Below are positions 27,073 through 36,471 of a DNA stretch of 64,000 bases, one piece after another. Source of the DNA: an uncultured beta proteobacterium (GTDB taxonomy: Bacteria > Pseudomonadota > Gammaproteobacteria > Burkholderiales > SG8-41); assembly GCA_903893565.1 (NCBI GenBank), contig CAITMU010000082.1, forward strand, positions 20,973 through 84,972, in the 5' to 3' direction. Position 1 is the first letter of the stretch. Every line of letters begins with the position of its first letter. The translations under genes and the position numbers were made by a program. Below the pieces are notes generated by a model that did no database searches, was not told the DNA's origin, and saw only the letters and a list, made by a program, of their open reading frames with translations.

Positions 27073-28108
27073 TTTTTTCCAAGGCAGAGGCGCCTGGACA
27101 CAATTGCTCGACGTCCAATTGATTCAGTGGGGTGTCTACGGTATTTAAGTGCTCATGCATATCGATGGCTTTGGGGTCGATATAAAGGAGCCCCGTGACC
27201 ACTTCACCGCGAGAGGCATGTTCTTGTACATAATTCATGGTGCGTACGCGATCGGTGGGATCGTGCTCGGCGGAGAGTTTTTTTAAACGCAAAAAACGTC
27301 CATCGTGTTGTTCAACCGTGATGACTTCTCCCGGTGCATAATCGGCGGTGATTTCTTCTCGTCCTTCGATAAAGTCCATTCGATTGACGGCTTCATTATG
27401 CTGGCGAACATATTCGTAGCTCTTGGTGGAGCCGGCGTGGTTATTAAAAGCGATACAGGGCGAAACTACATCAATAAAAGCAGCTCCTTTATGTTCAATG
27501 GCTCCTTTGATCAGAGGGACGAGCTGACTTTTATCCCCAGAAAAACTGCGCGCCACATAGGTCGCACCCAGCAGTAACGCCATGCCGATCATATCGAGTG
27601 GCTCATCGGAATTGATAACGCCCCGTTTGGATTTCGACCCTTTGTCAGCGGTAGCAGAAAACTGGCCTTTGGTGAGGCCATAGACCCCATTGTTTTCCAC
27701 GATATACACCATATTAACGCCGCGGCGCATGCTATGGGCAAACTGACCCAAGCCAATGGAGGCAGAGTCACCGTCACCTGAGACGCCTAAGTAAATTAAT
27801 TCACGGTTGGCAAGATTCGCCCCAGTCAGCACGGAGGGCATACGACCATGGACACTGTTAAATCCGTGTGAATTGCCCAGAAAGTAGTCGGGTGTTTTAG
27901 AAGAGCAACCAATGCCAGAGAGTTTGGCAACTCGATGCGGTTGAATATCCAGCTCCCAGCAAGCCTGAACGATGGCAGCGCTGATCGAATCATGCCCGCA
28001 ACCGGCGCACAGGGTTGAGATTTTTCCCTCATAGTCACGTCGTGTGTAACCCACGGCATTTTTAGTTAAGCCTGGGTGGTGTAGTTTGGGTTTGGCAAGA
28101 TAAGTCAT
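27053..28108 (-). CDS. korB: 2-oxoacid:ferredoxin oxidoreductase, beta subunit
   Basis: A 351-residue thiamine-diphosphate subunit of a 2-oxoacid:acceptor oxidoreductase, most likely for 2-oxoglutarate. TLCAGCGHDSI (Cys34, Cys37) and GIGCSSKTPDYF supply cysteines near the Fe-S site. The TPP-binding motif starts at GDGDSASIGLGQ (111-122) and continues to NNGVYGLTKGQ. The enzyme oxidises 2-oxoglutarate with CoA to succinyl-CoA, or runs in reverse with strong reductant. It is the last gene of a three-gene operon, and its ATG overlaps the stop of korA. Confidence 0.88.
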   Translation of the reverse strand: MTYLAKPKLHHPGLTKNAVGYTRRDYEGKISTLCAGCGHDSISAAIVQACWELDIQPHRVAKLSGIGCSSKTPDYFLGNSHGFNSVHGRMPSVLTGANLANRELIYLGVSGDGDSASIGLGQFAHSMRRGVNMVYIVENNGVYGLTKGQFSATADKGSKSKRGVINSDEPLDMIGMALLLGATYVARSFSGDKSQLVPLIKGAIEHKGAAFIDVVSPCIAFNNHAGSTKSYEYVRQHNEAVNRMDFIEGREEITADYAPGEVITVEQHDGRFLRLKKLSAEHDPTDRVRTMNYVQEHASRGEVVTGLLYIDPKAIDMHEHLNTVDTPLNQLDVEQLCPGASALEKINASLR

Positions 28109-29943
28109 GAGACAACCTTTTTGAAGGCAACGACGGTGTGGGCGGCGACGTGGTGGCTAATTTCATCAACAATAAAGCGGGCCGTGATCGGAGTGCCATC
28201 GAAATGAAGTACGCTGATTAAACGTTCGGGGTTAATCTGACCTTCATTGACGAGGAGGGATTTTAATTGGGCATCGCGATTTTGTTCAATCACAAATACG
28301 CCAGTGTGCTCAGTAATAAAACGATCAATCTCATCGGCAAAAGGAAACGCCCTGACGCGTAGGGCATCTACGGCGATGCCTTGTGCGGCGAGTAGGTCAA
28401 GTGCCTCGATCATCGCTGGGCTTGTGGAGCCATAAAATAGGGCCCCTAGCTTGGTTGGATGAGCGGCAGGGAGAAGTTTGGGAGCCGGAACAATTTTTTT
28501 GGCACTTTCAAATTTACGCAATAATCGAGTGACATTTTCAATATAATCGGGGCCTGCTTCGCTGTAACGGGCGTAACGGTCTTTGGTGGTGCCGCGTGTA
28601 AAATACGCGCCGTGATGGGGGTGGGTGCCAGGATAGGTACGATAAGTAATCCCATCGCCGTCAATATCGTTGTAACGCCCAAAATCAGCCCCCGCTTCGA
28701 GCGCCTCATAGGTCATCACTTTGCCCCGATCATAGCCCTTGGTGTCATCCCACTCCAGCGGATCACAAAGACGCGTGTTCATGCCGATATCAAGATCGGT
28801 CATTACAAAAATCGGTGTTTGCAAGCGCTCAGCCAAGTCCAGTGCTTGGGCACACATTTCAAAACATTCTTTAGGGTCTTCTGGAAAGAGCAGCACGTGT
28901 TTGGTGTCGCCGTGAGAGGCATAGGCACAGCTTAAGACGTCACTTTGCTGGGTTCGAGTGGGCATGCCGGTTGAGGGCCCACCGCGTTGTACGTTAATTA
29001 ATACCACTGGGATTTCAGCAAAATAGGCGAGCCCAATAAACTCGGTCATGAGCGATATACCCGGACCCGAGGTGGCGGTGAAAGAGCGTGCCCCATTCCA
29101 GCCCGCACCGATAGCGATGCCGATGGAGGAGAGTTCATCCTCGCCTTGAATGATGGCGTAGCGGGCTTTACCGGTTGCGCTATCGACACGGTATTTCTGA
29201 CAATATTTGATGAAGGCTTCAGCCACTGAGGAAGAGGGGGTAATGGGGTACCAAGCACACACGCTCGCCCCCCCATAAACGGCACCCAGAGCGGCTGCGC
29301 TATTGCCATCTAAAAAGACTTTGTTGCCAACATTGTTCGCTCGCTTGACGCGTAAACCCAAAGGGCAAGTTAAGTGTTCAAAGGCGTAGTCACGTCCGAG
29401 TTTTAACGCCTTGATGTTGGATTGGAGCAGCGCTTCTTTGCCTTTGAATTGCTCACTAAAGAGCTTTTCGATTTCTGCTGGATCAATGTCAAGGAGGGCA
29501 GACAAGGCACCAACGTAGATGATATTTTTAAAAAGTTGGCGCTGCCGAGGGTCACTATATGTGGCGTTACAGATATGAGTGAGGGGGATGCCAATGATTT
29601 GAATGTCTGTGCGAAACTTAGACTCTGACAAGGGCTTCGAGTTATCGTAAAAAAGATATCCCCCAGGGCTAATTTCTTTGACATCTTTCTCCCAGGTCTG
29701 AGGGTTCATTGCCACCATTAAATCCACTCCACCTCGACGACCTTGATAACCGGCTTCATTCACGCGTACTTCATACCAAGTGGGCAGACCTTGGATATTG
29801 GAGGGGAAGATATTGCGAGGGGCCACGGGCACCCCCATTCGCAAAATGGATCGGGCAAAAAGTTCGTTGGCCGAAGCCGAGCCCGAACCGTTGACATTGG
29901 CAAATTTAACGACAAAGTCGTTCGTAGCTTGAATAGGAGTCAT
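28105..29943 (-). CDS. korA: 2-oxoacid:ferredoxin oxidoreductase, fused gamma-alpha subunit
   Basis: A 612-residue subunit joining the gamma domain (about 1-190: VNGSGSASANELFAR, AGYQGRRGGVDLMVA) to the alpha pyrimidine-binding domain from about 205 (FLDGNSAAALGAVYGG, then WYPITPSSSVAEA and SFTATSGPGISLMTEF). The gamma-alpha fusion is typical of KorA-type proteins. VQRGGPSTGMPTRTQQSD is a strong family marker. With KorB it forms a CoA-dependent 2-oxoacid oxidoreductase. The gene sits 20 bases after the flavoprotein gene and four bases overlap korB. Substrate choice of 2-oxoglutarate over other 2-oxoacids is inferred. Confidence 0.88.
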   Translation of the reverse strand: MTPIQATNDFVVKFANVNGSGSASANELFARSILRMGVPVAPRNIFPSNIQGLPTWYEVRVNEAGYQGRRGGVDLMVAMNPQTWEKDVKEISPGGYLFYDNSKPLSESKFRTDIQIIGIPLTHICNATYSDPRQRQLFKNIIYVGALSALLDIDPAEIEKLFSEQFKGKEALLQSNIKALKLGRDYAFEHLTCPLGLRVKRANNVGNKVFLDGNSAAALGAVYGGASVCAWYPITPSSSVAEAFIKYCQKYRVDSATGKARYAIIQGEDELSSIGIAIGAGWNGARSFTATSGPGISLMTEFIGLAYFAEIPVVLINVQRGGPSTGMPTRTQQSDVLSCAYASHGDTKHVLLFPEDPKECFEMCAQALDLAERLQTPIFVMTDLDIGMNTRLCDPLEWDDTKGYDRGKVMTYEALEAGADFGRYNDIDGDGITYRTYPGTHPHHGAYFTRGTTKDRYARYSEAGPDYIENVTRLLRKFESAKKIVPAPKLLPAAHPTKLGALFYGSTSPAMIEALDLLAAQGIAVDALRVRAFPFADEIDRFITEHTGVFVIEQNRDAQLKSLLVNEGQINPERLISVLHFDGTPITARFIVDEISHHVAAHTVVAFKKVVS

Positions 29944-29963
29944 GGGGGCTGTTCGTTTATTAT

Positions 29964-31829
29964 TTAGGCGGCCTTGCGCTGTGGTTTACGGCAACCTGCA
30001 CCAGCGTGGGTCATTTCAATCAAATATTTCTGCATATCCCACGCCCCTGTTGGACAACGCTCAGCGCACAGGCCGCAGTGCAAACAAACGTCCTCATCTT
30101 TTGCCATGATGCGCGCGGTCATTTTTAGCTCAGTTGAAACATAAAGGTCCTGTGTTTTAGCGTGAAGCGAGGGCGCGTTGAGTGTGGCTCGAACGGCCTC
30201 CTCCTCTCCATTGGGCGTAAAGGTAATGCAGTCCATGGGACAAATATCGACACAGGCATCGCATTCGATACACAGTTTTTCAGAGAAAACGGTTTGTACG
30301 TCACAGTTAAGGCAGCGCTGGGCCTCGGCTAGCCCCGCACGAGCATCAAAGCCCAGCTCTACTTCGACTTTAATGTCTTTGAGGGTGATTTTCTGATCTT
30401 TTAGCGGTACACGATTACGTAATTCATCAGAAATGTCATTGTCATAGCTCCATTCATGAATCCCCATTTTTTGTGAGATCAGATTGGTCATGGGGTCGGG
30501 GCGGTCTTGAAGGTTTTCACCCTGACAGAATTTATCAATCGACACGGCGGCATCATGACCATGTGCCACGGCCCAAATAATGTTTTTGGGCCCAAAAGCG
30601 GCATCGCCGCCAAAGAACACGGTAGGCAATGTTGATTGCATCGTTACGGTGTCGACGATAGGCATTTTCCATTCATCAAAATCGATGCCAATGTCGCGCT
30701 CAATCCAGGGGAAGGCATTTTCCTGGCCAATGGCCACCAACACATCATCACAAGGAAAAATCTGCTCGGGTTCACCAGTGGCAACAAGGTTACGTCGACC
30801 TTTAGCGTCATACTGGGCTTTGACTTTATCAAAGCTCATGCCTGTGAGTTTGCCTTCGTGATGGATGAAGGCTTTGGGCACGAGGAAGTTGAGGATGGGG
30901 ATACCCTCTTCAATGGCATCTTCTTTTTCCCAAGGTGAGGCTTTCATCTCCTCGTAGCCAGAGCGCACAATGACTTTGACATCCTCCCCGCCTAAGCGCT
31001 TGGCGGAGCGGCAGCAGTCCATGGCGGTATTGCCTCCGCCTAACACGATCACATTTTTACCTATCTGAGTGATGTGGCCGAAGGAGACACTGGAAAGCCA
31101 ATCAATACCGATATGAATATGGGCTGCCGCTTCTAGGCGCCCTGGTGCTTCCAAGTCGCGGCCCCGGGGAGCACCGGTGCCCACGAACACGGCATCAAAG
31201 GACTGGTCTAATACCGATCGTAAACTCTCAATACGGGTATTAGACTTTAATTGTACATTGCCAATATCCATGATGTAACCGACTTCCTCATCAATGACGG
31301 CCTCCGGTAAACGAAAACGGGGCACTTGCGTGCGCATGAAGCCCCCGCCTTTTTGGTCGGATTCAAATATCGTGACTTCATAACCTAAAGGCGCTAGATC
31401 CCGGGCTACGGTTAAAGAGGCTGGGCCCGCACCGATACAGGCGATTTTTTTACCATTTTTTTTCTTCGGTGCCTTAGGCATCCGAGAAGACACCTGATGG
31501 GCGCTCTTATTATCAGCGGCCACCCGTTTTAGACGACAGATGGCGACTGGCTCAGCGTGAGGTTCGCCATGTAGGGAAGGTTTTCGCATTTCGACATTGC
31601 CCTCCTCCACACGACCGCGTCGGCAAGCCGGTTCGCAAGGCCTGTCACAGGTGCGTCCGAGAATGCCAGGAAAAACATTGGAATTCCAATTCACCATGTA
31701 GGCGTCGTCATACTGACCAGCGGCAATTAAGCGAATATATTCGGGAACTGGGGTGTGGGCCGGGCAGGCCCATTGACAGTCGACGACTTTATGAAAGTAA
31801 TCAGGGCGAGTGATATCAGTGGGTTTCAA
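29964..31829 (-). CDS. NAD(P)/FAD/Fe-S oxidoreductase subunit (GltD-like), KorC-type
   Basis: A 621-residue electron-transfer flavoprotein related to the small subunit of glutamate synthase. The N-terminal cysteine cluster (CQWACPAHTP, then RTCDRPCEPACRRG) binds 4Fe-4S centres. The FAD loop IACIGAGPASLTVARDL is near residue 130, the NAD(P) loop VLGGGNTAMDCCRS near 270, and two ferredoxin-type clusters lie at the C-terminus (CIECDACVDICPMDC; CLHCGLCAERCP). Co-transcription with korA/korB matches the NADP-linked 2-oxoglutarate oxidoreductase described in Azoarcus evansii, where such a subunit joins the ferredoxin-type enzyme to NAD(P). Start is TTG 31829, with TTGGAG six bases upstream. Confidence 0.85.
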   Translation of the reverse strand: MKPTDITRPDYFHKVVDCQWACPAHTPVPEYIRLIAAGQYDDAYMVNWNSNVFPGILGRTCDRPCEPACRRGRVEEGNVEMRKPSLHGEPHAEPVAICRLKRVAADNKSAHQVSSRMPKAPKKKNGKKIACIGAGPASLTVARDLAPLGYEVTIFESDQKGGGFMRTQVPRFRLPEAVIDEEVGYIMDIGNVQLKSNTRIESLRSVLDQSFDAVFVGTGAPRGRDLEAPGRLEAAAHIHIGIDWLSSVSFGHITQIGKNVIVLGGGNTAMDCCRSAKRLGGEDVKVIVRSGYEEMKASPWEKEDAIEEGIPILNFLVPKAFIHHEGKLTGMSFDKVKAQYDAKGRRNLVATGEPEQIFPCDDVLVAIGQENAFPWIERDIGIDFDEWKMPIVDTVTMQSTLPTVFFGGDAAFGPKNIIWAVAHGHDAAVSIDKFCQGENLQDRPDPMTNLISQKMGIHEWSYDNDISDELRNRVPLKDQKITLKDIKVEVELGFDARAGLAEAQRCLNCDVQTVFSEKLCIECDACVDICPMDCITFTPNGEEEAVRATLNAPSLHAKTQDLYVSTELKMTARIMAKDEDVCLHCGLCAERCPTGAWDMQKYLIEMTHAGAGCRKPQRKAA

Positions 31830-32086
31830 TCAGAACTCCAAGGGCAATCAATGGTGGAATATTTACATAAGCTAATGATTTTAATGATATTTTATAGCTT
31901 TTAAGCAACACCAAAACAAAAAACCATACTTATACTACCCCTTTGCAGCGTCACTGAAAAGGGTGCTTTAGAGGCTTCTTTTGAAGCGTGAGCCTCGTTG
32001 TGAACCCTTTGGGCCTTCAACTCAGACAGGATTGGTTGGTTGAGTCCGTTAGATACAGGATGGGGCAAGGGTGTCTTTTTTTAACG
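31830..32086. other. intergenic region upstream of the kor operon
   Basis: A 257-base gap that carries the kor promoter on the minus strand; AT-rich TATAAAATAT-type sequence occurs near 31885-31895. A nested hairpin lies at 31971-31996: outer arms GAGGCT/AGCCTC, inner GCTTC-tttt-GAAGC. It could be the 3' end structure of the CoA-transferase transcript, although no T-run follows directly. A 17-codon hydrophobic frame at 31851 on the plus strand is probably chance. Confidence 0.35.
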
Positions 32087-33289
32087 CTAGGTGCGCCGAG
32101 TAATGACCCCAGCTCCGATCAACTGATCAATATTGTCGGGAGAAAGATGCAGTAAGTCTCGTAACACTTCTTCCGTATGCTCGCCTAAGCTCGGGGCAGG
32201 GCTACGTATAGTACCCGGGGTTTTTGAGAGCTTAGCCACAGGGCCTACCACGCGAGTCTTGCCCACTTTGGGGTGGTTCATTTCAACTAAGGAGCCGCGA
32301 GCAATGACCTGTGGGTGGTTGGTGAGTTGGGATAGATTATTTAACGCGCCAAAAGGGATACCGCTGGTGAGTAGGATTTTTTCCCAATCAGCGAAGGTGC
32401 GAGTCAAAAATATGGCCTGTAGAGTAGGAATCAGGGTTTCACGATTTTGCATACGCGCGCGATTATTGGCGTAGCGGGGATCGTCGGTTAATTCAGGGTG
32501 ACCGATGGCGGGACAAAAGCTTTTCCAAAGCTTTTCACTACCGACGGCGAGTGCGAAATCATGGGTTTGGGTACGAAAAGTTTGGTAGGGGGTCAAAGCA
32601 CTGTAAGCGGTGCCCATGGGTTGAGGAATTTTGCCATCGGCAAGATAGCAACCAATCATGGTGTTGAGTAAGGACATTTGCCCTTCCATCATGGACACGT
32701 CGACTTGTTGGCCTTGACCGGTTTTTTCTTTGACCCGTAGCGCGGTCATAATGCCAAAGGCGGAATACATGCCTGCGGTTAAATCGGCAATGGATACTCC
32801 GGCTCTGACGCCGCGTCCGTCTTTATCGCCGGTGACGCTGATCATGCCGCTTTCGGCTTGCAAAATGAGATCCAGTGCGGGTCTATCGCGATACGGGCCA
32901 CTTAATCCAAAGCCTGAAATCGAACAATAGATGATGCCAGGGTTGTGTACTTTGGCCGCTTCATAATCGAGCCCGAGTTTGGTTAAGGTGCCAACACGAA
33001 AATTTTCAATAACGATATCGCACTCTTTGACCAGTTTAAAAAAAAGGGCTTTACCTTGCTCATGTTTAAGATTAATTTCAATCCCTTTTTTATTGCGGTG
33101 CAAGCTTACAAAATAAGCCGTCTCTCCCCCGGGCAGTGGAGTCCCCCAGGAGCGGGCAATATCACCTTCGCCAAAGGCTTCGAGTTTAATGACCTCGGCA
33201 CCATAATCGGCGAGCATGGTGGAGCAAAAAGGACCGGCCAGTGCGTGGGTAAGGTCAAGTACCTTGACCCCTTCAAGAGGAAGTTTCAT
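32087..33289 (-). CDS. CaiB/BaiF family (class III) CoA-transferase
   Basis: A 400-residue CoA-transferase. It opens with VKVLDLTHALAGPFCSTMLADYGAEVIKLE, the family's N-terminal fold. The catalytic Asp lies in GVSIADLTAGMYSAF (about residue 168), corresponding to the aspartate that forms the acyl-enzyme in formyl-CoA transferase. These enzymes move CoA between carboxylic acids such as succinate, carnitine, oxalate or aromatic acids. The neighbouring succinyl-CoA-forming oxidoreductase makes a succinyl-CoA donor plausible, as inference only. ATG 33289 fits the family start. lpdA lies upstream on the same strand, 43 bases away. Confidence 0.88.
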   Translation of the reverse strand: MKLPLEGVKVLDLTHALAGPFCSTMLADYGAEVIKLEAFGEGDIARSWGTPLPGGETAYFVSLHRNKKGIEINLKHEQGKALFFKLVKECDIVIENFRVGTLTKLGLDYEAAKVHNPGIIYCSISGFGLSGPYRDRPALDLILQAESGMISVTGDKDGRGVRAGVSIADLTAGMYSAFGIMTALRVKEKTGQGQQVDVSMMEGQMSLLNTMIGCYLADGKIPQPMGTAYSALTPYQTFRTQTHDFALAVGSEKLWKSFCPAIGHPELTDDPRYANNRARMQNRETLIPTLQAIFLTRTFADWEKILLTSGIPFGALNNLSQLTNHPQVIARGSLVEMNHPKVGKTRVVGPVAKLSKTPGTIRSPAPSLGEHTEEVLRDLLHLSPDNIDQLIGAGVITRRT

Positions 33290-33332
33290 AGATTTTAAAA
33301 AAAGAAAAGGGTTAGGGGGCGATCAAAAAAAC

Positions 33333-35099
33333 TTATTTTTTGGGTACAAAAAGGTCGGTAATCGTACCTTCGAGCATTTCAGTCGCAAAGGCGAGTGTCT
33401 CTGATAATGTCGGATGGGGGTGGATACTTAAAGAGATATCACGCGTATCGGCGCCCATCTCCAACGCTAATACCGCCTCTGCAATCAGCTCACCCGCATT
33501 GATACCGACCATGGCTGCTCCGATTAAGCGACGCGATGATTTATCGATCAGTACTTTGGTCAATCCCTCTTCGCGCCCACTAGCAATCGCGCGTCCACTG
33601 GCGGCCCACGGGAAAACCGCTTTTTCATAATCAAGGCCTTCGACTTTGGCCTGCGCTTCGGTTTTTCCCATCCACGCGATTTCTGGGTCGGTGTAGGCGA
33701 CCGAGGCAATGGTGCGAGCATCGAAAAAAGCTTTGTGACCGCAGATGACTTCAGCGGCGATCTTGGCTTCATGGGTGGCTTTGTGAGCGAGCATGGGCTC
33801 TCCACAGACATCCCCAATGGCAAAAATATGCGCTACGTTCGTGCGCATTTGTTGGTCAACCGGGATAAATCCGCGTTCATTGACCAATACGCCGGCGGCT
33901 GCGGCTCCAACCGTGGCACCATTGGGTCGACGACCGACCGCTACCAACACTTTGTCAAACTCTGCGGTGCTGGCAATGCCTGCGCAATCAAAATGGACTT
34001 CAAGGGCTTCTTTTTTTGCATGAATACGAGTGACTTTGGTCTTGAGGAGAATTTTTTCGTAGCGTGGGGTAATACGCTTTTCAAGCACCTTGACCATATC
34101 TTGATCGGCACCGGGAATGAGGCTTTGCATTAACTCTACTACGGTGATGCGACTGCCTAAGGCGGCATACACGGTTGCCATTTCAAGCCCAATAATCCCT
34201 CCGCCAATGATCAGTAGGCGTTTAGGGATATCGGTCAGGGCTAGTGCACCGGTGGAGTCTATGAGGCGGGGGTCTTCGTAGGGCAATCCCGGAATGCGTG
34301 CCACCGAAGAGCCTGAGGCGATGATGCAGTGCTCAAAGCGAACGGTTTTTTTGCCCTCTGAGGTGATGACTTCTAGTTCGTGGGGGGAGGTCAATTGCCC
34401 TATCCCATGGAGGAGCGTTACGTTACGTTTTTTTGCGAGCCCCGAAAGTCCCTTGGTGAGTTTACCCACCACACCCGATTTCCACTGTCTGAGCTGTTCC
34501 AAGTCGATATCGGGTTGACTAAAACGGACTCCCGTGATGGTGGATTCGGCCGCGTCAGAGATGACTTTGGCCACATGTAAGAGCGCTTTAGAGGGGATAC
34601 AACCGACGTTTAAACAGACTCCGCCCAAGGTTGAATAGCGCTCGACCAGAAGCACTTTTTTGCCTAAATCAGCAGCGCGAAAGGCGGCGGTGTAGCCTCC
34701 AGGCCCGGCACCGAGTACCAACACTTCAGTTTGAAAGTCGCAAGGCGACGATACCGCTGGGCTCACGTCTGCGGTGATGGCGGGGGGCGTGTTCGGCGTT
34801 TTATTCGTAGGCGTTTGTGAGGGGTGATCCAGAACGCTCTGGGTTTTGGCTGCCGCTAATTCAGGCTCGAGCAGGAGGACCAAGGAGCCTTCGGAGAGTT
34901 TGTCGCCTAGTTTGACTTTGACCTCCGCTATTCGTCCGGCTACAGGGGCCGGCACATCCAGAGTGGCTTTGTCAGACTCGAGGGTAATGAGCGAGTCTTC
35001 GACCTTCACGATATCTCCAGGTTTGACCCAGAGTTCAATGACAGGAATATTCTTAAATTCCCCAATTGCGGGGACTTTGATTTCAATTAACTTTGACAT
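33333..35099 (-). CDS. lpdA: dihydrolipoyl dehydrogenase with N-terminal lipoyl domain
   Basis: A 588-residue E3 enzyme. Residues 1-80 are a lipoyl domain with the lipoylated Lys44 in ESDKATLDVP, and a Pro/Ala/Thr linker runs to about 122. The flavoprotein core follows: FAD loop VLGAGPGGYTAAF, redox disulfide GGVCLNVGC (Cys162, Cys167), NAD loop IIGGGIIGLEMA and the C-terminal catalytic HPHPTLSE. It reoxidises dihydrolipoamide of pyruvate or 2-oxoglutarate dehydrogenase. Lipoyl-E3 fusions are known from pdh operons of beta- and gammaproteobacteria, but here no E1 or E2 gene is adjacent. ATG 35099 has an acceptable position 27 bases after proA's end. Confidence 0.94.
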   Translation of the reverse strand: MSKLIEIKVPAIGEFKNIPVIELWVKPGDIVKVEDSLITLESDKATLDVPAPVAGRIAEVKVKLGDKLSEGSLVLLLEPELAAAKTQSVLDHPSQTPTNKTPNTPPAITADVSPAVSSPCDFQTEVLVLGAGPGGYTAAFRAADLGKKVLLVERYSTLGGVCLNVGCIPSKALLHVAKVISDAAESTITGVRFSQPDIDLEQLRQWKSGVVGKLTKGLSGLAKKRNVTLLHGIGQLTSPHELEVITSEGKKTVRFEHCIIASGSSVARIPGLPYEDPRLIDSTGALALTDIPKRLLIIGGGIIGLEMATVYAALGSRITVVELMQSLIPGADQDMVKVLEKRITPRYEKILLKTKVTRIHAKKEALEVHFDCAGIASTAEFDKVLVAVGRRPNGATVGAAAAGVLVNERGFIPVDQQMRTNVAHIFAIGDVCGEPMLAHKATHEAKIAAEVICGHKAFFDARTIASVAYTDPEIAWMGKTEAQAKVEGLDYEKAVFPWAASGRAIASGREEGLTKVLIDKSSRRLIGAAMVGINAGELIAEAVLALEMGADTRDISLSIHPHPTLSETLAFATEMLEGTITDLFVPKK

Positions 35100-35126
35100 T
35101 GGTCTTCCCCATCCAAGTATTCATGC

Positions 35127-36383
35127 TTAAGAGCGAATATGCCCATCGCCCAAAACTACGTATTTAAGGCTCGTGAGTCCGAGTAACCCGACAGGCCCGC
35201 GGGCATGCAGTTTATCGGTCGAAATCCCGATTTCAGCCCCCAGACCATATTCGAACCCATCGGCTAGCCGGGTGGAGGCATTGACCATGACAGAGCTAGA
35301 ATCGACTTCGCTTAAAAAGCGTCTCGCACGACCGAAATCTTCTGTCACAATTGCATCGGTATGCTGTGACCCATAGGAGTTGATGTGCTCGATCGCTGCG
35401 TCTAGGTCTTCAACCACTTTAATCGACAAAATGGCGGCTAGGTACTCGGTATGCCAGTCTTCTTCGGTCGCGGGACTCATGGCGCTCACAATCTGGCGAG
35501 CGGCATCATCGCCCCTGAGTTCAATACCCTTGTCGAGGTAGATTTGACAAAGGGGAGGAAGAATTTTGTCGGCGATCCCTCGGGCGACCAACAAGGTTTC
35601 CATCGTATTACAAGTGCTCAGGCGCTGGGTTTTAGCGTTGTCAGCAATGCGAAGGGCTTTGTTTTGGTCGGCTTTGTCATCAATATAGACATGACACACG
35701 CCATGTAAGTGCTTGATCATGGGAATGCGAGAGTCTTTCATGAGTCGTTCAATCAAGCCTTTACCACCGCGTGGAACAATCACATCTACGTATTGGGTGA
35801 GGGTGATTAATTCTCCAACGGCAGCGCGGTCAGTGGTTTCGATTACTTGAATGACCTGACGGGGTAGACCTGCGGCGGCCAGACCCTCGTGCACGCAGGT
35901 CCCGATGGCTTGATTCGAGTGAATGGCCTCGGACCCCCCCCTTAAAATAGCGGCATTGCCTGACTTTAGACATAAGCCAGCCGCGTCGGCCGTTACATTG
36001 GGGCGTGACTCATAGATGATGCCAATGACGCCTAAGGGGACGCGCATTTGTCCGAGCTGAATACCGGAGGGAAGGTATTTGAGCTCGGAGATCTCCCCCA
36101 CCGGATCGGGTAACTGGGCGATTTGCTCTAGGCCCTCAGCCATTAAATCGATAGAACGATTCGTCAGTATTAATCGATCGATCGCAGCGGCATCGAGGTT
36201 TTTTTGTCGTGCGGCAGCCACATCGAGTGCATTGGCTTTGAGTAAAGTGGATTGGGATTGTTTCAAGGACCTCGCGATCAAGTGCAGTGCCTGATTTTTT
36301 GTGGCACTGCTTGCTTTGGCAATCTGTCGGGAGGCTAAACGGGCTTGTTGACCGATGTGTTGCATGTAGGATTGTGCATTCAT
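35127..36383 (-). CDS. proA: gamma-glutamyl phosphate reductase
   Basis: A 418-residue NADPH enzyme converting gamma-glutamyl phosphate to glutamate semialdehyde in proline synthesis. It has [20 protein letters not shown], the catalytic Cys in [14 protein letters not shown] (about residue 254), and the C-terminal [17 protein letters not shown]. Length is normal. ATG 36383 is followed by [15 protein letters not shown]. It lies between holA upstream and lpdA downstream on the same strand; proB is not in the window. Confidence 0.96.
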   Translation of the reverse strand: MNAQSYMQHIGQQARLASRQIAKASSATKNQALHLIARSLKQSQSTLLKANALDVAAARQKNLDAAAIDRLILTNRSIDLMAEGLEQIAQLPDPVGEISELKYLPSGIQLGQMRVPLGVIGIIYESRPNVTADAAGLCLKSGNAAILRGGSEAIHSNQAIGTCVHEGLAAAGLPRQVIQVIETTDRAAVGELITLTQYVDVIVPRGGKGLIERLMKDSRIPMIKHLHGVCHVYIDDKADQNKALRIADNAKTQRLSTCNTMETLLVARGIADKILPPLCQIYLDKGIELRGDDAARQIVSAMSPATEEDWHTEYLAAILSIKVVEDLDAAIEHINSYGSQHTDAIVTEDFGRARRFLSEVDSSSVMVNASTRLADGFEYGLGAEIGISTDKLHARGPVGLLGLTSLKYVVLGDGHIRS

Positions 36384-36471
36384 GGACAGATTCTACCGCG
36401 TTTGCCGTTCTGACAGCAGGGGGGCGGGGGGTTAGGTGAAGGGTCGATTAAAAAAGGGGCGATACGTTTTT

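Noticed and set aside
31851..31904. 17-codon hydrophobic ORF with an AAGGG ribosome site
   Set aside because: Very short, AT-driven composition, and it lies antisense to the kor promoter and leader; no further support.
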